Source: Pseudomonadota bacterium | GTDB taxonomy: Bacteria > Pseudomonadota > Gammaproteobacteria > Burkholderiales > Burkholderiaceae_D | DNA: 5,216 nucleotides | Reading direction: 5' to 3' | Assembly: GCA_018241865.1 (NCBI GenBank) | Contig: JAFECY010000290.1 | Location: 1-5,216, forward strand | Part shown: one piece after another, positions 1 to 4,161 of the stretch | Numbering within the stretch: the stretch's first letter is position 1 | Layout: the number at the start of each line of letters is the position of its first letter | The notes under the pieces: generated by a model | The model's input: the letters and a program-made list of their open reading frames with translations, nothing else | Told to the model about the DNA's origin: nothing | The model's database searches: none | Translations under genes and position numbers: made by a program

Positions 1-91
1 GCAGACTGCTTTCAGGGGCGAGGAAGCAAAAGTCGAACGTCGGATTGTGTGCGTCGCGGCCTACAAGAGGGCGTTGGCAGAAATTTTCGCA

Positions 92-120
92 ATGATAATG
101 CGAATTATTCTTATTTACAA
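92..120 (-). promoter_or_regulatory. Leftward sigma-70-type promoter overlapping Fur box
   Basis: On the minus strand, TTGTAA (120-115, 4 of 6 to TTGACA) is followed after exactly 17 bases by TATCAT (97-92, 5 of 6 to TATAAT). The Fur-box-like palindrome falls almost entirely in the spacer, the usual arrangement for iron repression. No minus-strand ATG or GTG occurs between 90 and 1, so the gene driven by it would begin beyond the left edge with an untranslated leader of at least about 85 bases. Confidence 0.45.
94..112. promoter_or_regulatory. Fur box (left, probably serving a divergent gene)
   Basis: GATAATGCGAATTATTCTT matches 14 of 19 positions of the classical Fur consensus GATAATGATAATCATTATC, including the first seven bases. 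It lies between the -35 and -10 elements of a leftward promoter and also overlaps the region just upstream of a rightward TACAAT hexamer at 116-121. Fur with Fe2+ would block polymerase at either. The match was made by eye. Confidence 0.6.
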
Positions 121-160
121 TCTGAAAAATGAAATTTCAACATTTTCCAGAGGGAATGAG

Positions 161-235
161 ATGAAATCCTTGGTTTTGATGGAAGCGTTTTTTATTCCTT
201 GCTTTTTCCGGCATGAGCATGCAAAATACAAATAA
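161..235 (+). CDS. Possible 24-residue leader peptide upstream of bfd (speculative)
   Basis: An ATG at 161 is preceded by AGAGGGAATGAG, with AGGG ending six bases before it. It opens a 24-codon frame that starts MKSLVLMEAFF, contains a CFF and an HEH motif, and stops with TAA at 233-235, inside the right-hand Fur box. It would be translated only from a promoter further left, such as the TACAAT hexamer at 116-121. No relative is recognised and chance occurrence is quite possible. Confidence 0.15.
   Translation: MKSLVLMEAFFIPCFFRHEHAKYK
199..227 (+). promoter_or_regulatory. Possible bfd-operon promoter
   Basis: TTGCTT (199-204) and CAAAAT (222-227) are separated by 17 bases and match the -35 and -10 consensus at 3 of 6 and 4 of 6 positions. 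The predicted transcription start would fall at about 234, inside the right-hand Fur box. The hexamers are weak and the call rests mainly on position. An alternative is a longer transcript from the TACAAT hexamer at 116-121, which lacks a good -35. Confidence 0.3.
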
Positions 236-249
236 GAATTGTTCTCATT
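231..249. promoter_or_regulatory. Fur box upstream of bfd-tonB-exbBD
   Basis: AATAAGAATTGTTCTCATT is an imperfect palindrome whose core (233-247) matches the 7-1-7 Fur-site variant TGAGAATnATTCTCA at 12 of 14 defined positions. It lies 97 bases upstream of the bfd start and at the expected start of transcription of a weak promoter at 199-227. TonB-ExbBD and bfd genes are classical Fur targets, so repression in iron-rich cells is the expected regulation. Confidence 0.6.
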
Positions 250-287
250 CGCATGTATGAAGACATGTATCAAGCAAGAGCAAGCTG

Positions 288-307
288 ACTTGTCTGAACT
301 TGTCTGA
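288..307 (+). repeat. Perfect 10-bp tandem direct repeat in the bfd leader
   Basis: ACTTGTCTGA occurs twice back to back (288-297 and 298-307), about one helical turn apart, between the Fur box and the bfd ribosome binding site. Just upstream, CAAG at 271-274 and 281-284 could pair with the CTTG in each repeat unit in the RNA (281-284 with 289-292, 271-274 with 299-302), but the stems are only 4 bp. Function is unknown. Confidence 0.5.
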
Positions 308-330
308 TTGAGAATGCGATACCTAGTCCG

Positions 331-339
331 GGAGTGGAG
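331..339 (+). promoter_or_regulatory. Ribosome binding site deciding the bfd start
   Basis: GGAGTGGAG contains two GGAG cores; the second ends at 339, six bases before the ATG at 346. The in-frame GTG at 334 lies inside this Shine-Dalgarno sequence, so it is unlikely to be the start. Confidence 0.7.
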
Positions 340-345
340 TCCGTC

Positions 346-558
346 ATGATCGTCTGTGTCTGCAACAATGTTTCTGACCGCAAGATCCGCCAAGCTGTTG
401 CAGATGGCGTGACGACCATGTCCGAATTGCGTACCGAGCTTGGTGTGGCCGCGTGCTGCGGTAAATGCCATTCTTGCGCCAAGCAGGTTTTACGTGATGC
501 GCTGGAAGAATCGGCGCAAACACAGTCCGTCATGTTCTTTGGCGCGCTGCCTGCCTAA
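346..558 (+). CDS. bfd: Bacterioferritin-associated ferredoxin (Bfd)
   Basis: This is a 70-residue cytoplasmic [2Fe-2S] protein. In the Bfd family it docks on bacterioferritin and passes electrons to the ferric core so that stored iron is released as Fe2+. The BFD-type cluster ligands are all visible: Cys4 and Cys6 (CVC at the N-terminus) and Cys38 and Cys41 (CGKC), at the same positions as in E. coli Bfd. Two additional cysteines, Cys37 and Cys44, flank the second pair and are not cluster ligands in the E. coli protein. The tail after residue 60 (SVMFFGALPA) is poorly conserved in this family. The ATG at 346 is chosen because of the well-spaced Shine-Dalgarno at 331-339. It is the first gene of the string, 12 bases before tonB, behind a Fur box. 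Transcription with tonB implies induction when iron is scarce. The family call is firm; the link to a particular bacterioferritin is inferred, as no bfr gene is in the window. Confidence 0.93.
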   Translation: MIVCVCNNVSDRKIRQAVADGVTTMSELRTELGVAACCGKCHSCAKQVLRDALEESAQTQSVMFFGALPA

Positions 559-570
559 ATATTTTCACTC

Positions 571-1248
571 ATGCCGTCACTTGCGATACAGAATGATTTG
601 CTAGGATGGCGCACCTCGCCGCCCGGTCGCATGGCAGTGTTGACCTTGATCGTTCTGCTGCACCTATTGGCTTTTTATGGTTTGCAACGCGGTTTGCATC
701 TTCCTGAATTGCTGACGCAGCCGAAGGAAATCGTTGCCACCATGATTTCCCTCGAACCTGAAACTGCAGCGCAGCCGCCGACACCGACGCCGCCGAAGAC
801 CGTGCCGATCATCAAGAATACGGTGACGCCGAAAGCGCCCACGCCGGTCGTCCATACCACGCCGTCCCCCAACGCGATCACCGCGCCGAAGGTGGCGCCG
901 GCTCCTCAGCCCAGCGAGCCCGCTACCGCGCCAGCCGCAGCGCCGGCTGCAACACCTGCCCCCGCGCAACCTAAAACCATCGCCGGGGTGGAGTACATCA
1001 AGAAGGTGGAGCCCGATTATCCGATCGCTGCCCAGCGTGCGGGAGAGGATGGTGTGGCGACTTTTCGCGTCCTGATTAATGAGCAGGGTCGTGCGGAAAG
1101 CGCCGAGTTGCAACAATCCACCGGATCGTCACGCCTAGATGCGTCGGCCAAGCAATCGGTTCTACGCTCGCTTTACAAACCCTATACCGAAAATGGCCGG
1201 GCATTGCCGGTGCATGTGACGGTACCTGTTCGATTTAGTTTGGAATAA
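571..1248 (+). CDS. tonB: Energy transducer TonB
   Basis: This 225-residue inner-membrane-anchored protein would span the periplasm and transmit energy from ExbB-ExbD to TonB-dependent outer-membrane receptors for siderophores or haem. A cytoplasmic N-terminus of about 20 residues precedes one membrane helix (about 21-40), which contains His31 at the place of the functional His20 of E. coli TonB. The serine four residues before that histidine in E. coli is Ile here. Residues about 65-138 are a Pro/Ala/Thr-rich periplasm-spanning linker. Residues about 140-225 form the TonB C-terminal domain, with the family pattern PDYPIAAQRAGEDG, then LDASAKQSV and a closing VPVRFSLE. The length is close to the family norm (239 in E. 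coli). No clear Shine-Dalgarno precedes the ATG, so the start may depend on coupling to bfd, which ends 12 bases upstream. ExbB follows after 12 bases. The specific receptor served is not in the window. Confidence 0.93.
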   Translation: MPSLAIQNDLLGWRTSPPGRMAVLTLIVLLHLLAFYGLQRGLHLPELLTQPKEIVATMISLEPETAAQPPTPTPPKTVPIIKNTVTPKAPTPVVHTTPSPNAITAPKVAPAPQPSEPATAPAAAPAATPAPAQPKTIAGVEYIKKVEPDYPIAAQRAGEDGVATFRVLINEQGRAESAELQQSTGSSRLDASAKQSVLRSLYKPYTENGRALPVHVTVPVRFSLE

Positions 1249-1260
1249 AAAGGAATCATC

Positions 1261-1989
1261 ATGGAAGCAAGTCCGTACGGATTGGTCAGCCTCTGGCAGC
1301 AGGGCGATCTGGTTACCAAAGGCGTCGCTGTGCTGCTGGTCATCATGTCGATTGCTTCGTGGTACGTCATCGTTACCAAAGCATTGCAGTTGTTTAGCTA
1401 TGGCCGCGCCGGTCGTGCGGCGGGGCACGAGTTCTGGGATGCCACCAGTCTCGACGAAGGTTTGACCACGTTAGGCAAGGGCAATCCTTTTGCCGAAATC
1501 GCTCGCGCAGGCGTGGTGGCCATGCATCATCACACCGCGCACAAGGGCCATCTGCACGATCAATTGTCGGTCAGCGACTGGATCACGTTGTCGCTGCGCC
1601 AAGCTATCGATGAAGCATCGGCCAAGCTGCAGACCGGCATGGCGGTGTTGGCGTCGGTCGGTTCCACTGCGCCCTTCGTCGGCTTGTTCGGCACGGTTTG
1701 GGGCATTTTGCATGCGCTGGTGTCGATCGGCACGTCCGGCCAAGCCAGCATCGACAAGGTGGCCGGGCCGGTCGGCGAGGCGCTGATTATGACGGCGCTC
1801 GGCTTGGCGGTTGCTATCCCGGCGACCTTCGGCTACAACGCGCTCGTGCGCGGCAATAAAACGACGCTCGCCAAGCTCAACAAGTTCGGTTTTGACTTGC
1901 ACGCTTTGTTCCTTACCGGCGCGCGTGCCGATTCGAGCGCAACGCAGGGCGCGAATGGTGCCAAGCTGGCTGTCGTCGGAGGCGAATGA
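1261..1989 (+). CDS. exbB: TonB-system proton channel subunit ExbB (MotA/TolQ/ExbB family)
   Basis: This is the 242-residue inner-membrane subunit that forms the pentameric pore around ExbD and uses the proton gradient to drive TonB. Three membrane segments are visible, at about 17-40, 128-155 and 172-195, with a large cytoplasmic loop between the first two. The signature TAPFVGLFGTVWGI (136-149) and the helix starting GPVGEALIMTALGLAVAIPA (169-188) are typical of the family. Glu173 and Thr178 correspond to pore residues Glu176 and Thr181 of E. coli ExbB and keep the same spacing. The start is supported by AAGGA at 1250-1254, six bases before the ATG. The cytoplasmic loop carries a histidine cluster, HHHTAHKGHLH (89-99). 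TolQ is a homologous alternative, but the tonB neighbour and the exbD that follows favour ExbB. The stop overlaps the exbD start. Confidence 0.94.
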   Translation: MEASPYGLVSLWQQGDLVTKGVAVLLVIMSIASWYVIVTKALQLFSYGRAGRAAGHEFWDATSLDEGLTTLGKGNPFAEIARAGVVAMHHHTAHKGHLHDQLSVSDWITLSLRQAIDEASAKLQTGMAVLASVGSTAPFVGLFGTVWGILHALVSIGTSGQASIDKVAGPVGEALIMTALGLAVAIPATFGYNALVRGNKTTLAKLNKFGFDLHALFLTGARADSSATQGANGAKLAVVGGE

Positions 1990-2405
1990 TGGCAATGGGT
2001 TCTTTGTCCGACGGCGATGACGATTTCAATCCCGAAATCAATACCACGCCGCTGGTGGATGTGATGCTGGTGTTGTTGATTATTTTCATCATCACCATTC
2101 CGGTTATGAACCACAGTGTGAAACTGGATTTGCCGCGCGCGGCCAGTCAGCCGAACCAAGTCAAACCGGAGTCGATCAATCTGGCGATCGATGCAGATGG
2201 AAAATTGTTCTGGAATGGTCAGGCGACCGAGATGGCGCAATTGCATCAGTACATTGCCGAAGCTGCGAAGAAAAATCCACAACCAGAATTGCATCTGCGC
2301 GCGGAACGCACCACGCAATACGAAAAAGTCGCGCAAGTGATGGCGGCGGCGCAATCCGGTGGTCTGGGCAAGATCGGTTTTATCACCGATCCCCGCTCGC
2401 GCTGA
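1989..2405 (+). CDS. exbD: TonB-system proton channel subunit ExbD
   Basis: This 138-residue protein has a short acidic cytoplasmic N-terminus, one membrane helix (about 22-42) and a periplasmic ExbD/TolR domain. The signature INTTPLVDVMLVLLIIF carries the essential proton-carrying aspartate, Asp24, equivalent to Asp25 of E. coli ExbD. The periplasmic part keeps the family pattern, including LHLRAERTTQYEKV and GLGKIGFIT near the end. Two adjacent ATGs exist (1986 and 1989). The Shine-Dalgarno GGAGG at 1978-1982 is only 3 bases from the first but 6 from the second, so I take 1989, giving a start (MAM) like that of E. coli. Using 1986 adds one Met. Either way it overlaps the exbB stop, implying translational coupling and fixed stoichiometry with ExbB. 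Confidence 0.93.
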   Translation: MAMGSLSDGDDDFNPEINTTPLVDVMLVLLIIFIITIPVMNHSVKLDLPRAASQPNQVKPESINLAIDADGKLFWNGQATEMAQLHQYIAEAAKKNPQPELHLRAERTTQYEKVAQVMAAAQSGGLGKIGFITDPRSR

Positions 2406-2452
2406 TCCTGTTTTTATTCCTGTTTTATTCACGATTTATCTCGCACACAACC

Positions 2453-3166
2453 ATGCAAAAAATTCTCGGCACCTTGTTTTTGAGCGGCGCGTTTGCCGCA
2501 GGCGCAGCGCAGGCGCATTATCTCTGGATCGAAGCGGACAATGCCGGCGCAAAGCTGTATTACGGCGAAGCCGATGCACTGTTGAAGGAGAAAAGTCCCG
2601 GCAAGCTCGATAACTTCCAAGCGCCGAAAGCGTATGTGCAAGCATCGGCCAACGCCAAACCGGCGGAGACAGACATCAAACGCGGTGCACAGTATTTCAG
2701 CATCGCCGTGCCGAAAAAAACGGCAGCAGTGCTGGTGACGGAAGAGTCGATGGAAGTGAAAGACCTGAGCAAGCATAAGCTCGGTCTGGCCAAGTCGAAC
2801 TACTATGCGCGTGAGGGACACCCGGCAGCCAGCGCCGACAATGCGCTGCCGCTCGACGTGCTGGCAAGTGCGCCGAACCATTTAACTGTTCTGTATCGCG
2901 GCCAGCCGCTCAAGGGTGCCAAGGTCGAGGTGATCGCACCGAATACTTGGGTGCAGGAACACAAAACCAATGCGCAAGGCAATATCGAGATCAATACGCC
3001 GTGGCGCGGTCAGTATGTGGTGCACGTTCTGTATGTGGATGCCACACCGGGTGAGTTCGCCGGCAAAAAATACGAATCTCTACGCAATCATTTCACCTAT
3101 ACCTTCGTACGGAAAGCCGGCGCGTATGCCGGTCCCGCAGTGCCGCCGAAGCACATGGAGGATTGA
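2453..3166 (+). CDS. Secreted DUF4198-type periplasmic protein, possible metal handling
   Basis: This is a 237-residue protein with a clear Sec signal peptide: Lys3, a hydrophobic stretch and an AQA cleavage site after residue 21. The mature protein would begin HYLWIE, resembling the H-x-x-W/L-E opening usual in DUF4198 proteins. The second half (about 143-195, from HLTVLYRGQPLKGAKVEV to GQYVVHVLYVD) looks like the Ig/carboxypeptidase-regulatory-like beta domain with a T-x-x-x-G-x turn that closes many DUF4198 members. Some DUF4198 proteins accompany nickel or other metal importers (the NikK group), but the biochemical role of most is unknown. Its position 47 bases after exbD and directly before a PepSY membrane protein suggests a periplasmic role in iron or another TonB-dependent metal. 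No good Shine-Dalgarno precedes the ATG; the signal peptide supports the start. Family call is by eye and fairly confident; metal binding is inferred. Confidence 0.75.
   Translation: MQKILGTLFLSGAFAAGAAQAHYLWIEADNAGAKLYYGEADALLKEKSPGKLDNFQAPKAYVQASANAKPAETDIKRGAQYFSIAVPKKTAAVLVTEESMEVKDLSKHKLGLAKSNYYAREGHPAASADNALPLDVLASAPNHLTVLYRGQPLKGAKVEVIAPNTWVQEHKTNAQGNIEINTPWRGQYVVHVLYVDATPGEFAGKKYESLRNHFTYTFVRKAGAYAGPAVPPKHMED
3157..3161 (+). promoter_or_regulatory. Ribosome binding site deciding the PepSY-gene start
   Basis: GGAGG lies inside the last codons of the upstream gene, seven bases before the ATG at 3169. It favours that ATG over the in-frame TTG at 3163, which overlaps the preceding stop codon. 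It also points to coupled translation of the two genes. Confidence 0.7.
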
Positions 3167-3168
3167 GC

Positions 3169-3876
3169 ATGCAGGTGCAAGGCGCAGCCCGCATTCTGGA
3201 CGGGATCGACACTGAAACGCGGGAAGCACAACCGGCGCTGGAGCAGAAGCGCCGCCGTAGTTCGCGTGCCATCTTCCTGACCTGGCTGCGCAAAATTCAT
3301 TTGTACGTCGGTTTATGGGGCGCGGTATTCGGACTGATGTTCGGTGCCACCGGCATTGTGCTCAACCATCGCGCGATCTTGAAGCTGCCGGTGGAAAAGA
3401 CCGTGCAAAAAACCGTGCAACTGGCCGTGCCGGCGAATGCCTTTGCGACGCCGGGCGAACTGTCGGCTTGGTTGCAAAAGGAATTGCAATTCAAACCGGT
3501 GGCGGAACCGATCGTGAAATCGCAACCGGCGAAGAAAGTCGTATGGGCCGACCGCGACGTGCTGCAGCCGGAACGCTGGACAGTCAGCTTGAACCGGCCG
3601 GGCGGCGCAATCAATGCGGAGTATTTCGCCGGCAATCGCTTCGTTAAATTGGATCAAATCGATGCCACACCCATCGGCACACTTACACGCCTGCATCAGT
3701 CAACCGGCGTGAATGTATTCTGGGTGTTGTTGACCGACACCATCGCCGGCAGTTTGATTTTGTTGTCGATCACCGGGATATTGTTGTGGACGCAACTGCA
3801 TACCGTGCGTACCGTCGCCGCCTTGACCAGCATCGGCGCACTCAGTTGGGCGCTGTGTTTCCTGTGGTCGATTTGA
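3169..3876 (+). CDS. PepSY-associated TM-helix protein, candidate periplasmic ferric reductase subunit
   Basis: This 235-residue membrane protein has three predicted helices. A basic cytoplasmic N-terminus (KRRRSSR, 27-33) precedes helix 1 (about 44-66, KIHLYVGLWG to TGIVLNH), then comes a periplasmic segment of about 110 residues, helix 2 (about 184-207, ending GILLW) and helix 3 (about 213-234). The pattern K-I-H-x-x-x-G-L-W-G with a following T-G-I-x-L-x-H, and the D-T-I-A-G to L-L-W pattern of helix 2, are characteristic of PepSY-associated TM proteins. His44, His67, His176 and His211 sit near the helix ends, where they could bind haem. Larger relatives such as FoxB and PiuB act in siderophore-iron use, and FoxB is a haem-containing inner-membrane reductase. 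This protein is the short form and has no visible flavin or NADPH domain, so it would need an electron donor. It starts 2 bases after the DUF4198 gene, suggesting joint function. Reductase activity is inferred. Confidence 0.72.
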   Translation: MQVQGAARILDGIDTETREAQPALEQKRRRSSRAIFLTWLRKIHLYVGLWGAVFGLMFGATGIVLNHRAILKLPVEKTVQKTVQLAVPANAFATPGELSAWLQKELQFKPVAEPIVKSQPAKKVVWADRDVLQPERWTVSLNRPGGAINAEYFAGNRFVKLDQIDATPIGTLTRLHQSTGVNVFWVLLTDTIAGSLILLSITGILLWTQLHTVRTVAALTSIGALSWALCFLWSI

Positions 3877-3900
3877 TTCTGCGCTGCACGCCGGGTGTGT

Positions 3901-4161
3901 TCAGATTGGCTTGATCGGAATTTGTCGGGTATTGTCTGTCACGGCCGGAGCAGGGCCGCAGGATTTGCAGCTTCCGCAACCGCTGCCGCAATCCTGCGCG
4001 GCGGCTGCGGTCAGCTTGTTCGCCATGCTATGCCAACCTAACTTATTTGCCGCTTTGGCGCTCCAAGTGCGCAGCGCATTACGCGCCGACGCCGGCAGAT
4101 AGCGCCGCGCTACCACGAAGGCGGCGCAGGCGACGATGAGGGCGACGATTATCTCTTGCAT
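3901..4161 (-). CDS. Small Cys-rich membrane protein downstream of feoB (DUF6587-like)
   Basis: This 86-residue protein has a single N-terminal membrane helix (about 2-18, QEIIVALIVACAAFVVA), followed by RRYLP and a basic amphipathic stretch. Near the C-terminus is a cysteine cluster with spacing C-x3-C-x2-C-x2-C (CGSGCGSCKSC, residues 58-68). Two adjacent ATGs overlap the feoB stop. The one at 4161 is 7 bases from the Shine-Dalgarno GGAG (4172-4169), against 4 for the one at 4164, so it is preferred; using 4164 gives 87 residues. The layout matches betaproteobacterial DUF6587-type proteins. It also resembles in outline the FeoB-associated Cys-rich membrane proteins of Firmicutes and, in cysteine spacing only, the Fe-S-binding FeoC of enterobacteria. 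The overlap with feoB implies a joint role in Fe2+ transport, for example as an Fe-S or metal-sensing partner. That role is inferred. The long open frame continuing upstream to about 4680 in this phase is only the shadow of feoB. Confidence 0.8.
   Translation of the reverse strand: MQEIIVALIVACAAFVVARRYLPASARNALRTWSAKAANKLGWHSMANKLTAAAAQDCGSGCGSCKSCGPAPAVTDNTRQIPIKPI

Larger units (their letters stand above)
1..345. other. AT-rich intergenic/regulatory region upstream of bfd
   Basis: No gene is recognised here. Positions 1-80 have higher GC than the rest and are open in two plus-strand frames and one minus-strand frame, but none of the translations resembles a known protein. I therefore cannot say whether the tail of a neighbouring gene lies there. 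From about 80 to 330 the DNA is AT-rich and holds two Fur-box-like palindromes, a good leftward promoter, a weak rightward promoter, a perfect 10-bp tandem repeat and the bfd ribosome binding site. This is consistent with a divergent iron-regulated control region. Confidence 0.6.

Noticed and set aside
1..132. Open frames running in from the left edge, possibly the tail of an upstream gene
   Set aside because: Two plus-strand frames and one minus-strand frame are open in 1-90 and none gives a recognisable protein, so no frame can be chosen.
47..235. 62-codon plus-strand open frame over the regulatory region
   Set aside because: It starts at GTG, has no Shine-Dalgarno, reads through the left Fur box and ends in the right one, and its translation resembles nothing known. 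Only the internal ATG at 161 has a plausible ribosome site, and that is listed as speculative.
664..1116. Long minus-strand open frame opposite tonB
   Set aside because: It is a shadow of the Pro/Ala-rich tonB linker, giving an Arg/Gly-rich translation with no family resemblance.
1411..1470. Possible frameshift or domain break in ExbB
   Set aside because: The frame is continuous and all three membrane segments and the pore Glu and Thr are present; loop divergence is normal for the family.
1833..2432. 199-codon minus-strand frame opposite exbB/exbD
   Set aside because: The plus strand encodes two well-recognised overlapping proteins here; the antisense product is Arg/His-rich and unrecognised.
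2406..2452. Possible terminator or promoter between exbD and the DUF4198 gene
   Set aside because: The 47 bases are T-rich but have no stem-loop and no convincing -35/-10 pair.
3878..3904. Possible bidirectional terminator between the convergent operons
   Set aside because: TCTG/CAGA and CAC/GTG can pair, but the stem is broken and has no T-run on either side, so it is too weak to call.
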